A stretch of DNA of 64,000 nucleotides from Bacillus sp. NTK074B (lineage in GTDB: Bacteria > Bacillota > Bacilli > Bacillales > Bacillaceae_B): positions 310,001 through 374,000 of the forward strand of contig NZ_JAFKOH010000002.1 in assembly GCF_017303375.1 (NCBI RefSeq), read 5' to 3'. The translations under genes were made by a program, and so were the position numbers. This document shows, in pieces, positions 10,390 through 19,590 of this stretch; the stretch's first letter is position 1; every line of letters begins with the position of its first letter. The notes under the pieces are model-generated. The model did not search any database and was not told the DNA's origin. It saw only the letters and a program-made list of their open reading frames with translations.

Positions 10390-11379
10390 TTATTCTTCTT
10401 CTTGTTCTACAAGGTTTGAAAACAACCCATATACGTACTTTTCAGCGTCGAACGGCTGAAGATCATCCATCTTTTCTCCCAGACCTACATATTTCACAGG
10501 TATTTCTAGCTCGTTTCTGATGGCAAGGACAATCCCGCCTTTTGCTGTACCATCCAACTTCGTCAGGACAATGCCTGAGACATTTGTTGCTTCTTTGAAG
10601 GTTTTCGCCTGTACCATGGCATTTTGACCAGTTGTTGCGTCAAGAACGAGCAATACTTCGTGAGGTGCCCCCGGAATTTCTCTTTCAATCACCCGCTTGA
10701 CTTTTTCCAGCTCTTTCATAAGATTTACTTTATTTTGCAATCTACCTGCTGTATCGCAAATAAGAATGTCTGCTTTTTTGGCTTTTGCAGATTGAACGGC
10801 ATCAAACATCACTGCCGCAGGATCGCTTCCCGCTGCCTGCTTAATGACCGGTACCCCGACACGCTCACCCCATACTTCCAGTTGTTCGATAGCTCCCGCA
10901 CGGAACGTATCACCTGCTGCAAGAACAACATTCTTCCCTTGTTCTTTAAACATATGAGCCATTTTCCCGATGGTCGTCGTTTTACCTACCCCATTCACTC
11001 CGACAAATAGTAATACCGTCAGCTGGTCTTCCTGAATGTTCAGGCTGCTGACCTCTTCACGGTCCCCCTGGTAGATTTCAACAAGTTTTTCCGAGATGAC
11101 AGATTGGATATCTTCCGTATCTTGAATATTCTTTCGCTTCACTTCAAGCTTAAGTTCATCGATCAGTTCCATGACGGTATCAAAGCCGACATCCGCTCCG
11201 ATCAGGATTTCTTCCAGCTCTTCAAAGAACTCTTCATCGACTTTGCGGTATCTCGCGACCAGGTCATTCACTTTAGAGGTGAAGTTGTTTCTCGTTTTAC
11301 TCAAGCCATCTTTAAATTTCTCTGATACATTATCACTCGACTGTGTAAATTTATCTTTAAGCTTCTTAAAAAAACTCAC
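10390..11379 (-). CDS. ftsY: Signal recognition particle receptor FtsY
   Basis: Membrane-associated GTPase that receives the SRP-ribosome complex. It has 329 residues: a short charged N-terminal part, the N domain, and the G domain with [15 protein letters not shown] near residue 130, DTAGR near 211 and [10 protein letters not shown] near 273. The C-terminus is glutamate-rich (NLVEQEEE). It lies 16 bases after smc, as in the known rnc-smc-ftsY operon. Confidence 0.98.
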   Translation of the reverse strand: MSFFKKLKDKFTQSSDNVSEKFKDGLSKTRNNFTSKVNDLVARYRKVDEEFFEELEEILIGADVGFDTVMELIDELKLEVKRKNIQDTEDIQSVISEKLVEIYQGDREEVSSLNIQEDQLTVLLFVGVNGVGKTTTIGKMAHMFKEQGKNVVLAAGDTFRAGAIEQLEVWGERVGVPVIKQAAGSDPAAVMFDAVQSAKAKKADILICDTAGRLQNKVNLMKELEKVKRVIEREIPGAPHEVLLVLDATTGQNAMVQAKTFKEATNVSGIVLTKLDGTAKGGIVLAIRNELEIPVKYVGLGEKMDDLQPFDAEKYVYGLFSNLVEQEEE

Positions 11380-11395
11380 TTTTCCACACCCTTAT

Positions 11396-14300
11396 TTAAG
11401 TTTCAAGTAGTTCCTTAGTTTCCTGTAATCTGACAGATACTAATTTCGACACACCGGATTCCTGCATCGTTACACCGTAAAGTACGTGGGCTTCTTCCAT
11501 GGTACCTTTACGGTGAGTAATGACGATAAATTGTGTTTCGTCACTGAATTTTTTTAAATATTGGCTGAACCTTTGTACATTGGCTTCATCCAGTGCTGCT
11601 TCCACTTCATCCAGTATACAGAATGGTACCGGCCGGATCTTCAATATTGAAAATAGCAGGGCGATGGCGGTCAGTGCCCTCTCCCCACCGGACATCAGTC
11701 CAAGATTCTGAAGCTTCTTACCCGGGGGCTGGGCTACTATATCCACACCTGTATGAAGAAGATCAGACGGATCCGTCAGCTTCAACTGCGCTCGCCCACC
11801 GCCAAACAATGCTTTAAACACACCTTCAAATTCCTGCTGGATACTCGTGAAGGTTTGATCAAATCGTTTGATCATTTCCGTGTCCATTTCATGAATGACT
11901 AAATAGAGAGTGTCTTTTGCTTCTGTCAGATCATTTTTTTGATCTACTAAAAATTCATACCTTTCCTTAACACGCTCATATTCATCAATCGCACCAAGAT
12001 TGACCGTCCCCAGCTCCTCTAGTGCTAGTTTGACAAGTTTGACTTTCTTTCTCGCTTCATCGACTTCTATCGTAAGGGGATAGTCAGCCTTTGCCGCCTC
12101 AAACGAGAGCATATACTCATCCCGCAGGTGATCCAGACGGTTTTCAAGCTCCACATCAAGACGATTGATTTTCACTTCTTCATCTCTTAATGCCCCAACC
12201 AACCCTTTATGCTGACGCTTTAATTCTTTTAAGTCCAGCTCTTCGTCTTCCACCGTTTGTTGAAGGGTTGAGCGTTCGTCACGACGCACTGCAATCAATG
12301 AAGATGTTTCTTCCTTTTGAAGCGCGCATTCATCAGCTTTTTTACCGATTTGTTCCTCACCAGAGAAGTTATCCTTCATTTCGGTGTGCAGCCACTCCAG
12401 GTCATCCACTAAACTTTCTTTGCGCCTGGTTGTTTCCACGATCGAAGTTTGAACTCTGTTCAATTGATGGCGGCTGTTAACGAGCTGTTCATTCCTCACA
12501 GCAAGTTCTGCCTTAATGTCACTGATTTCATTCAACAAAGCATCTTTCGAGGTGCGCTCACTATTTTTCTGTATCGTTAACTCGCTAATCTTTTGATCAA
12601 GATTCGAAATCTCTTCACCTATTCCCTTGAGAGACTCCAGCAATTCATTTGTCCTGGAATCATGTTTTTCCTTAACTGATGCAAAATCTCTTTTTTCCAC
12701 GTCGTATAAAGAAAGCCTTTCGTCCAGGTTTTGGTTGGACAGTTCGATTTCACGAAGCTGCGAAAGAAGTTCCTGCTCTTTGAGACGCAGGTTCTCTCCT
12801 TTCACTCTCATTTCTTCCAGTTTCTTCTCGCGGAAACTGCTCTCCTCCTTGAGAGACTTCACTTGAGATTGAAGCGCGCCTGTCTGGTGTTCCATAGCAG
12901 AAAGCTTTTCTTTCATCTCTTCAAGTTCACCTTTTCTGGAAAGGAGTGAATTTTTCTTCTGCTTTACGGTACCACCCGACATCGATCCACCAGGATTGAC
13001 CACATCTCCATCCAACGTAACGATTCGATATCGATATTGAACAAGCTTGGCTATTTCGTTTGCACCTTTTAAGTTTTCCGTGATGATGACATTACCAACC
13101 AGGTTGGAGATGATCATTTGATAGCGATCCTCAAATTTCAAAAGATCCGTTCCCACACCCACATAAGAAGGATGCCCTTTTAGCATATTCCTTTGAGTTT
13201 CTGGAATTGATTTTCCTTTGACCACGTCCATCGGCAAGAAAGTGGCGCGGCCATATTGGTTCTTCTTCAAAAAGGCAATCGCTTTACGCCCATCTTCCTC
13301 GGTGTCTACTACAATATGTTGCATAGATGCAGAGAGAGCCGTCTCCATCGCCGTTTCATACGCCTTGGGAACAGTAACAAGCTCTGCAACAGCCCCTTGA
13401 ATACCTGTTAACCGACCCGCACGCTCCTTGAGGATTTCTTTCACCCCTTGGAAGAATCCGGAATAGTCTTCTTCCATTTCTTCCAGCATTTCTTTGCGGG
13501 ATTTAGCTTGTTGCAGGAATTGAAAGGCCTGGTAAAGGGTTTTTTCCTGTTTTTCATATTTGGATTTCACCGATTGAAGTTTTTTCTGTTCTTCCCGGTA
13601 CAGGTAAATATGCTCTTCGATTCGTTCTTTTTGCTCCTGAAGTTCTTTTGACTTCTCCTTGTGGCGCAAATGTAATCCTTCACGCTGAGTGACATATTTT
13701 TCGTTTTCAGCCTCCAATCGGCCGTTTCGGCTCGATTGCTGTTCCAACTGCTGCTTCAAGTACTGTATTTCATTTTTCGCCGAAGCTTGTTGATTCAGTT
13801 TTTCGATATAATCACTTTTGTACGATTCAATGACATCTTCAATGTTTTCATTATAATGCTTGAATTGATTTTGTTTCGTAGCGAGGAATTCTTTTAGCCC
13901 CGATACTTCAGAATTGATTCTTTCAAAGTCAAGCTCTGCTTTCTCTTTTTCGGTAGCTAAAAGATTAATTTGAGTATCTGCTTCCTCTATGGATTGCTTC
14001 AACTGAAATTCATTTGTGGAAGAATTTTTCTTGCGTTCCACCAGAACCTGTTTTCTACCTTCGAGTTTCTCTAATTCCTCACTCGTAGCAAGGAGGACCT
14101 CCTGCAGGTTTGAGATGGACTCATCAAGAGCGGCAATTCTATCCCGCGTTTGAGTCAGGATTGCCTCTTTCGTTTGGATTGATTCCGAAAGGGACTGCTC
14201 CTCTTTCCCATGTTTCTCGAATTCGTCACTAAGACGTTCCCACTGCTTATGTAAATCCTCTATGTCATAAACGGTCAAGGCAACTTCAAACTTTTCAAGT

Positions 14301-14962
14301 TCTTCTTTTTTCTCCAGGTAATCCCTGGCCATAGAAGCTTGTATCTTAAGGGGTTCTACCTGTCCTTCCAATTCGTGAAGGATGTCATTCACGCGATTAA
14401 GATTTTCTTGAGTTTCAAATAACTTATTCTCAGCCTTTTTCTTACGTGATTTATACTTCAATACTCCTGCAGCCTCTTCAAAGATCGTTCTTCTTTCTTC
14501 AGGCTTACTATTCAGGATTTCTTCTACTTTCCCCTGACTAATGATGGAAAATGCCTCTTTCCCCAAACCAGAATCCATGAAAAGCTCGATGATGTCTTTC
14601 AATCTGCAGGGCTGTTTGTTCAGTAAATACTCACTATCTCCCGACCTGTAGACCCTTCTTGTGACACTGACCTCACTATAGTCGATAGGTAGTGCACCGT
14701 CCTCGTTATCCAAGACTAGTGTTACTTCCGCTATATTGAGTGCTTTTCTGGAATCACTGCCGGCAAAGATGACATCTTCCATTTTAGAACCGCGCAGACT
14801 TTTGGCAGATTGTTCACCGAGTACCCACCTGATCGCGTCAATAATATTGCTTTTCCCACTGCCGTTTGGACCAACGACTGCCGTGACACCCGGGACAAAC
14901 TCCACGGATATTCTTTCTGCAAAAGATTTAAACCCCATTACTTCTAGTTGTTTGAGGAACAT
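11396..14962 (-). CDS. smc: Chromosome segregation ATPase SMC
   Basis: Core of the bacterial condensin with ScpA and ScpB, which compacts and resolves chromosomes. The 1188 residues match full length. Visible parts in order: Walker A GPNGSGKS (31-38) in the N-terminal head; a long coiled coil; the hinge (about 500-650, including GIQGAVAELVTVPKAYETAMETAL and the GGSMSGG region); a second coiled coil; and the C-terminal head with the ABC signature LMSGGERALTAIALLFS and Walker B PFCILDEVEAALDEANV. It starts 11 bases after rnc. Confidence 0.99.
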   Translation of the reverse strand: MFLKQLEVMGFKSFAERISVEFVPGVTAVVGPNGSGKSNIIDAIRWVLGEQSAKSLRGSKMEDVIFAGSDSRKALNIAEVTLVLDNEDGALPIDYSEVSVTRRVYRSGDSEYLLNKQPCRLKDIIELFMDSGLGKEAFSIISQGKVEEILNSKPEERRTIFEEAAGVLKYKSRKKKAENKLFETQENLNRVNDILHELEGQVEPLKIQASMARDYLEKKEELEKFEVALTVYDIEDLHKQWERLSDEFEKHGKEEQSLSESIQTKEAILTQTRDRIAALDESISNLQEVLLATSEELEKLEGRKQVLVERKKNSSTNEFQLKQSIEEADTQINLLATEKEKAELDFERINSEVSGLKEFLATKQNQFKHYNENIEDVIESYKSDYIEKLNQQASAKNEIQYLKQQLEQQSSRNGRLEAENEKYVTQREGLHLRHKEKSKELQEQKERIEEHIYLYREEQKKLQSVKSKYEKQEKTLYQAFQFLQQAKSRKEMLEEMEEDYSGFFQGVKEILKERAGRLTGIQGAVAELVTVPKAYETAMETALSASMQHIVVDTEEDGRKAIAFLKKNQYGRATFLPMDVVKGKSIPETQRNMLKGHPSYVGVGTDLLKFEDRYQMIISNLVGNVIITENLKGANEIAKLVQYRYRIVTLDGDVVNPGGSMSGGTVKQKKNSLLSRKGELEEMKEKLSAMEHQTGALQSQVKSLKEESSFREKKLEEMRVKGENLRLKEQELLSQLREIELSNQNLDERLSLYDVEKRDFASVKEKHDSRTNELLESLKGIGEEISNLDQKISELTIQKNSERTSKDALLNEISDIKAELAVRNEQLVNSRHQLNRVQTSIVETTRRKESLVDDLEWLHTEMKDNFSGEEQIGKKADECALQKEETSSLIAVRRDERSTLQQTVEDEELDLKELKRQHKGLVGALRDEEVKINRLDVELENRLDHLRDEYMLSFEAAKADYPLTIEVDEARKKVKLVKLALEELGTVNLGAIDEYERVKERYEFLVDQKNDLTEAKDTLYLVIHEMDTEMIKRFDQTFTSIQQEFEGVFKALFGGGRAQLKLTDPSDLLHTGVDIVAQPPGKKLQNLGLMSGGERALTAIALLFSILKIRPVPFCILDEVEAALDEANVQRFSQYLKKFSDETQFIVITHRKGTMEEAHVLYGVTMQESGVSKLVSVRLQETKELLET

Positions 14963-14973
14963 CTTCTTTCCCC

Positions 14974-15717
14974 CTATTTAGCGTCTAGCTTCTGTTTTAA
15001 CTTATCTAGAGCCTTCTGTGCGGCTTGCTGTTCAGCCTCTTTTTTTGATCGGCCCTTTCCAATCCCCAGTTCTTCATCATTTAAACTCACTCTGGAAATA
15101 AATTGACGATTATGAGCCGGACCGCTTTCTTCCAAAATACTATATTCGATCATACCTGCACTGCCTCTTTGGACCAGCTCTTGTAACTGACTTTTATAAT
15201 CCATCACATGAGAAAAAGCACCGACATTAATTTTTGGATAGACAACTTTTTCAAGGATTGACACGACTGTTTCTAACCCTTGATCCAAATATACCGCCCC
15301 GATAAATGCTTCGAAGACATCGGCAAGTAGCGCCGGTCTCTCCCGTCCCCCCGTCATTTCTTCCCCTTTTCCCAGGAGAATGAGTTCACCGAAGTTCAAT
15401 TCGATCGAAAACTTCACCAAGGATGGCTCACAAACGATGGCCGCCCTTAATTTCGTAAGTTCCCCCTCGCTCATCATGGGATACTTCTTGAAGAGAAATT
15501 GAGATACCGTCAATTCCAGGACGGCATCACCGAGAAATTCTAAGCGTTCGTTGTCTTCATAAGGCTTGCGACGATGCTCATTCACATAGGATGAATGAGT
15601 AAAAGCTTGTTTAAGGAGTTTTTCGTCTTTAAATTGAATTCCCATTTGATTTTGAAATGTCTTGAATTTCACGTCATTTTTATGTTTAGATAATCCATTT
15701 CTGCTTTGCTTTCGCAT
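14974..15717 (-). CDS. rnc: Ribonuclease III
   Basis: Double-strand-specific endoribonuclease for rRNA and mRNA processing. I choose the ATG at 15717 ([13 protein letters not shown]), because AAGGTGGAG ends 6 bases upstream; an in-frame GTG at 15729 lies inside that site. The 247 residues contain the catalytic signature [14 protein letters not shown] (about 56-69), a second acidic cluster ([16 protein letters not shown]), and the C-terminal double-stranded RNA-binding domain ([10 protein letters not shown] onward, [17 protein letters not shown]). First gene of rnc-smc-ftsY. Confidence 0.98.
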   Translation of the reverse strand: MRKQSRNGLSKHKNDVKFKTFQNQMGIQFKDEKLLKQAFTHSSYVNEHRRKPYEDNERLEFLGDAVLELTVSQFLFKKYPMMSEGELTKLRAAIVCEPSLVKFSIELNFGELILLGKGEEMTGGRERPALLADVFEAFIGAVYLDQGLETVVSILEKVVYPKINVGAFSHVMDYKSQLQELVQRGSAGMIEYSILEESGPAHNRQFISRVSLNDEELGIGKGRSKKEAEQQAAQKALDKLKQKLDAK

Positions 15718-15822
15718 AAGGCACTCCACCTTGCTAATATGTTCTCAATGTATACTAATCAAGTTTATTCTAAAAAAATCATTTACGCAAAAATTTCTTG
15801 AGTGTGAGGTTATAACACAAAT

Positions 15823-15855
15823 AAACTTGGTAGAGGTGAAGCCCCTACCAAGTTT
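15823..15855 (-). terminator. Terminator after acpP
   Basis: A perfect 11-base stem AAACTTGGTAG/CTACCAAGTTT, followed on the minus strand by ATTTGTGTT. A shorter hairpin (TGACAG/CTGTCA, about 15874-15892) lies between it and the acpP stop. Confidence 0.75.
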
Positions 15856-15908
15856 CAAATAGTTTGAATATAAGATGACAGGCGCCATCTGTCAATTCAA
15901 TCTGACAA

Positions 15909-16142
15909 TTAAGCCTTTGCTTGTATGTAGTTCACAGCATCACCTACTGTGCCGATTTTTTCAGCATCATCGTCAGAGATTTCCATGTCGAATTCATCTT
16001 CAAGTTCCATAACCAGCTCAACTACATCAAGGGAGTCAGCTCCTAGATCTTCTTTGAAAGAAGCTTCAAGAGTTACTTGAGATTCATCTACACCTAGACG
16101 ATCAACAATAATTTTTGTTACACGATCTAATACTTTTGCCAT
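15909..16142 (-). CDS. acpP: Acyl carrier protein
   Basis: Carrier of acyl chains in type II fatty acid and phospholipid synthesis. The 77 residues are very acidic. Ser37 in [18 protein letters not shown] takes the phosphopantetheine arm. The start is the ATG at 16142 (MAKVLDRV) with GGGGAGGTG upstream; an in-frame GTG 9 bases earlier lies in the ribosome binding site. A TATAAT box at 16164-16169 on the minus strand, with no good -35, suggests an extra promoter besides read-through from fabG. Confidence 0.98.
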   Translation of the reverse strand: MAKVLDRVTKIIVDRLGVDESQVTLEASFKEDLGADSLDVVELVMELEDEFDMEISDDDAEKIGTVGDAVNYIQAKA

Positions 16143-16236
16143 TTTTGTCACCTCCCCTCAAGTATTATAGAGCATTTTGACCTCTAATGAAAAGAGTATA
16201 CATGAAAACGATGAATATTTTATTTTTTCCTTGCCT

Positions 16237-16980
16237 TTACATGACCATTCCGCCATCGATGTGGAGAGTTTGTCCCGTCATATATGAAGCTGAATCAGAA
16301 GCGACAAAGGTTACTGTCTTTGCGATATCTTTAGGGTCCCCAAAACGGCTGAGAGGAATTTGCTTTAACATCTCATTGCGTACATCTTCAGGGAGCTGGT
16401 CCGTCATATCTGTAGAAATGAAGCCTGGTGCAATTGCATTTACCGTGATCCCCCTGGGTGCCAATTCCCTGGCGGTTGTTTTCGTCAATCCTATTACACC
16501 GGATTTGGCAGCCACATAGTTTGCTTGTCCTGGATTGCCACTCACTCCGACAATGGAAGAAATATTGATGATACGACCACTTCTCTGTTTCATCATTTGG
16601 CGTGTAACGGCTTTCGTACAAAGGAAAACACCTTTTAGATTGATATTGATGACATCATCCCATTCAGTTTCCTTCATTCTCATCAACAGATTATCTTTCG
16701 TGATGCCGGCATTGTTCACCAGGATATCAACGGAACCGAATTGAGCGATCGTTTCTTTCACCATTGCCTGAACTGCTTCACTATCAGAAACATTACACTG
16801 GACAGCGAATGCCTCTCTGCCTAATCTCTTGATTTCATCCACCACTTCATTTGCCTTTGCTTCACTGCCGGCAAAATTGACTGCAACATTACAGCCTTGC
16901 CGGGCCAGTTCAATGGCAATTTCTCTTCCGATCCCCCGTGAGGCTCCTGTTACGAGTGCCGCTTTACCATCTAAATTCAT
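16237..16980 (-). CDS. fabG: 3-oxoacyl-ACP reductase FabG
   Basis: NADPH-dependent reductase of the fatty acid elongation cycle. It is a 247-residue short-chain dehydrogenase with the nucleotide-binding [12 protein letters not shown] (residues 11-22), NNAG near 88-91, and the catalytic Ser-Tyr-Lys set in [22 protein letters not shown] (Ser near 140, Tyr near 153, Lys near 157). It begins immediately after the fabD stop, so the two are tightly coupled. Confidence 0.98.
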   Translation of the reverse strand: MNLDGKAALVTGASRGIGREIAIELARQGCNVAVNFAGSEAKANEVVDEIKRLGREAFAVQCNVSDSEAVQAMVKETIAQFGSVDILVNNAGITKDNLLMRMKETEWDDVININLKGVFLCTKAVTRQMMKQRSGRIINISSIVGVSGNPGQANYVAAKSGVIGLTKTTARELAPRGITVNAIAPGFISTDMTDQLPEDVRNEMLKQIPLSRFGDPKDIAKTVTFVASDSASYMTGQTLHIDGGMVM

Positions 16981-17925
16981 TTACGCTTCCTCCTTCAACG
17001 CTTGAATGGCTTGTTCCAAGGAAGCTTCATCTTGAACGGAATAAGTCTTCACTCGTCTGTTTACTTTTTTCACTAATCCCGAAAGGACTTTACCCGGTCC
17101 TACTTCCACAAATGTATCCACGCCCAATTCAAGAAGCTTCTCAACGGTACCTTCCCATTGAACAGGGGAGAATAATTGTTCAATCAATAAACGTTTGATT
17201 TCTTCACGTTCGGTCACAGGTTTCGCGGTCACGTTCGCTATGACCGGTACAGCCGCATCTTCAATCATAATCGAATCCAGGATCGATACAAATTTATCCG
17301 CTGCGGGCTTCATCAATTGAGAATGGAAAGGGCCACTGACTTGAAGGGGGATAACCCTTTTGGCACCGGCTTCTTTCGCTTTTCCTGAAGCAAGCTCCAC
17401 ACCCTTCACGGTACCTGAAATGACGATCTGCCCAGGGCAATTCAAGTTCGCGAGCCCGACAATATGCCCCTCTTTCGTCACTAGATCAGTAATCTCATTT
17501 AGGGGATCTCTATCCATACCCAGAACAGCCGCCATCGTGCCTTCTCCACCCGGTACCGCTTCCTCCATGAATTCCCCTCTTTTACGGACGGCATACACCG
17601 CATCTTCAAATCCTACGGCACCTGAAGCAACAAGGGCAGAATATTCACCTAAGCTGTGCCCTGCTGTATAGTCCGCGGTAATACCTGCAGCTTTTAAACG
17701 ATCAAGTATGGCCATACTCGTCGTTAATAATGCCGGCTGGGCATTCGTAGTCTGGGTAAGTTCTTCCTGAGGACCTTCAAATATCACTGAAGAAAGCTTT
17801 GAACCCAATCGTTCATCAGCCTTCGTGAAATACGATTGTACGTCAGGATATTGTTCGGCTAAATCTTTTCCCATCCCGACCGTTTGGGACCCTTGTCCGG
17901 GAAAGATGAACGCAATTTTACTCAT
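16981..17925 (-). CDS. fabD: Malonyl-CoA:ACP transacylase FabD
   Basis: Transfers malonyl from CoA to acyl carrier protein. I start it at the ATG at 17925 (MSKIAFIFPGQGSQTVGMG), giving 314 residues; AAGGGGAG lies 11 bases upstream, slightly far. The oxyanion motif GQGSQ (10-14), the nucleophile in GHSLGEYSALVASG (Ser near 90) and the catalytic His in SGPFHSQLM (near 200) are all present. It lies one base after the plsX stop. Confidence 0.98.
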   Translation of the reverse strand: MSKIAFIFPGQGSQTVGMGKDLAEQYPDVQSYFTKADERLGSKLSSVIFEGPQEELTQTTNAQPALLTTSMAILDRLKAAGITADYTAGHSLGEYSALVASGAVGFEDAVYAVRKRGEFMEEAVPGGEGTMAAVLGMDRDPLNEITDLVTKEGHIVGLANLNCPGQIVISGTVKGVELASGKAKEAGAKRVIPLQVSGPFHSQLMKPAADKFVSILDSIMIEDAAVPVIANVTAKPVTEREEIKRLLIEQLFSPVQWEGTVEKLLELGVDTFVEVGPGKVLSGLVKKVNRRVKTYSVQDEASLEQAIQALKEEA

Positions 17926-17926
17926 A

Positions 17927-18916
17927 TTATTCCACACTCCCCTTAATAGCATCTTTAATAGTATTGGAAACGTCGTGTTTTACCATTTCCCTTGCCTGCC
18001 TCATGGCATTGTAAAGCGCCACTTCATTTGAAGAACCATGTGCTTTGATTACCGGGGCCTTAAGTCCAAACAATCCTGCTCCGCCATACTCTGTATAATC
18101 AAGCATATTCTTTAATCCTTTAAGATCATTCTTGACCAATCCGGCCGCAATTTTGTTTTTCGTTGATGAAGTAAAGGTCTTTTTTAGCATGGAAAAGACA
18201 GAAAGGGCCGTTCCTTCTATGGTCTTCAATACCATATTCCCAGTGAAGCCATCTGTTACGACTACATCGGCAGGTCCATCGAGTAAGTCCCTGGATTCTA
18301 CATTTCCGACGAAATTGATCGGCAGGTCCTTTAATAACTGGAATGACCGCTTGGTTAATTCATTTCCTTTTTTATCTTCTGTCCCGATATTCAATAATCC
18401 TACCCGTGGATTTTTAATTCCTATCACGTTTTCGGCATAAATACTCCCCATGAGGGCATATTGAGCAAGGTGCTCCGGTTTCGCATCAACATTTGCTCCT
18501 AAATCAAGCATAAGGAATCCTTTCCCGTCCAGGGTAGGTAAAGTTGGAGCCAGGGCCGGGCGTTCGATGCCCTCGATTCTTCCGACGATAAATAGACCGG
18601 CCGTCATCAGAGCACCAGTGTTCCCCGCAGAGATACACGCATCTGCTTCCCCGTTTTTGACCGCCTGAGCCATCAATACCATCGACGCGTTCTTTTTACG
18701 CTTTACAGCTCTGACAGGCTCGTCCGTTCCTTCGATTACTTCATTTGTGTGCACGATTGTCAACCGGTCTAAAGGAGTGATATATTGTTTGATCTGTTCT
18801 TTATCACCGTATAATAGCACTTCAATATCATTAAATTCATTTAATGCACGCTTCACACCAAGAACGATCTCTTTCGGGGCATGATCTCCACCCATTGCAT
18901 CAACGGCTAATTTCAT
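17927..18916 (-). CDS. plsX: Phosphate acyltransferase PlsX
   Basis: Makes acyl-phosphate from acyl-ACP for phospholipid synthesis, working with PlsY and PlsC. The 329 residues begin [20 protein letters not shown], the typical PlsX start, and carry the family segments SAGNTGALM and [17 protein letters not shown]. It follows fapR directly; the stop of one and start of the other are adjacent. It belongs to the FapR-controlled lipid block. Confidence 0.98.
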   Translation of the reverse strand: MKLAVDAMGGDHAPKEIVLGVKRALNEFNDIEVLLYGDKEQIKQYITPLDRLTIVHTNEVIEGTDEPVRAVKRKKNASMVLMAQAVKNGEADACISAGNTGALMTAGLFIVGRIEGIERPALAPTLPTLDGKGFLMLDLGANVDAKPEHLAQYALMGSIYAENVIGIKNPRVGLLNIGTEDKKGNELTKRSFQLLKDLPINFVGNVESRDLLDGPADVVVTDGFTGNMVLKTIEGTALSVFSMLKKTFTSSTKNKIAAGLVKNDLKGLKNMLDYTEYGGAGLFGLKAPVIKAHGSSNEVALYNAMRQAREMVKHDVSNTIKDAIKGSVE

Positions 18917-19498
18917 CTACTCTTCATCCTTTACAGATTTTTTAGAGCGATACATTTCAAATTCACCAGTAAAAACGAGCTCACCACCGACTGCACTTTG
19001 AACTTCTACCGTTGTTCGGTCCTTTTGATCTTTCATATGTATCACTTTCGCTTTCGCTATAACCCGCTCCCCTTCTCTTACAGGCCTGGTGAATCGGATC
19101 ATTGACTTGGCGGTTAAGGCCAGGTCATCATTAATGACGGCTACTGCAAGGGAGTTTGCTTGAGCGAACAGATGATGCCCCCTTGCAATTCCATTTCTGA
19201 CAAATACATGCTCTCGCTTTACATCAAAAATAGAAATAGCACTTTGATCTAATTCTATATCAATAATTTCTCCAATAACTTCTTCAATGGGCAATGACTT
19301 TACTTCGTCTTCAAACGATTTCTCGGCCACATACTTTATTCGTTCACGAAGCTCAGGTATTGATAATTCCATACGATCCAAACGGATTGTTTGGACACTC
19401 ACCCGAAATCGTTCGGCTAATTCTTCATCAGTAATGAAGGGATTCTCTTTAATCGTATCTGCCAGGTTTCCCTGTCTTTCTTTTTTTGAAAGTCTCAA
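18917..19498 (-). CDS. fapR: Fatty acid and phospholipid repressor FapR
   Basis: Repressor of lipid synthesis genes that releases DNA on binding malonyl-CoA. The N-terminal helix-turn-helix is visible in [34 protein letters not shown], and the C-terminal hot-dog domain carries [21 protein letters not shown] favour the TTG at 19498 ([10 protein letters not shown]), which lines up with the known family N-terminus and gives 193 residues; a GTG at 19507 is possible. The gene is first in fapR-plsX-fabD-fabG-acpP and has a perfect FapR operator at its own promoter, so it should be autoregulated. Confidence 0.97.
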   Translation of the reverse strand: MRLSKKERQGNLADTIKENPFITDEELAERFRVSVQTIRLDRMELSIPELRERIKYVAEKSFEDEVKSLPIEEVIGEIIDIELDQSAISIFDVKREHVFVRNGIARGHHLFAQANSLAVAVINDDLALTAKSMIRFTRPVREGERVIAKAKVIHMKDQKDRTTVEVQSAVGGELVFTGEFEMYRSKKSVKDEE

Positions 19499-19516
19499 TA
19501 TCAACACCGTCCAGTA

Positions 19517-19533
19517 TTAGTACTAGGTACTAA
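19517..19533. promoter_or_regulatory. FapR operator
   Basis: The 17 bases TTAGTACTAGGTACTAA (reverse complement TTAGTACCTAGTACTAA) are a perfect inverted repeat with a 3-base centre and fit the known FapR box. The site lies 4 bases downstream of the -10 box of fapR, covering the transcription start. Confidence 0.9.
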
Positions 19534-19537
19534 TAGT

Positions 19538-19566
19538 AGTATATAATCTAAAAAAGCAGATTGCAA
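19538..19566 (-). promoter_or_regulatory. Sigma-A promoter of the fapR operon
   Basis: TTGCAA (19561-19566) and TATACT (19538-19543) on the minus strand, spaced by 17 bases, immediately upstream of the FapR operator. Confidence 0.75.
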
Positions 19567-19590
19567 GAAATAATCTCACAATCTACCTTT

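Noticed and set aside
12190..12480. Plus-strand open frames inside smc, ftsY, priA and other long genes
   Set aside because: They are antisense shadows of clearly coding minus-strand genes.
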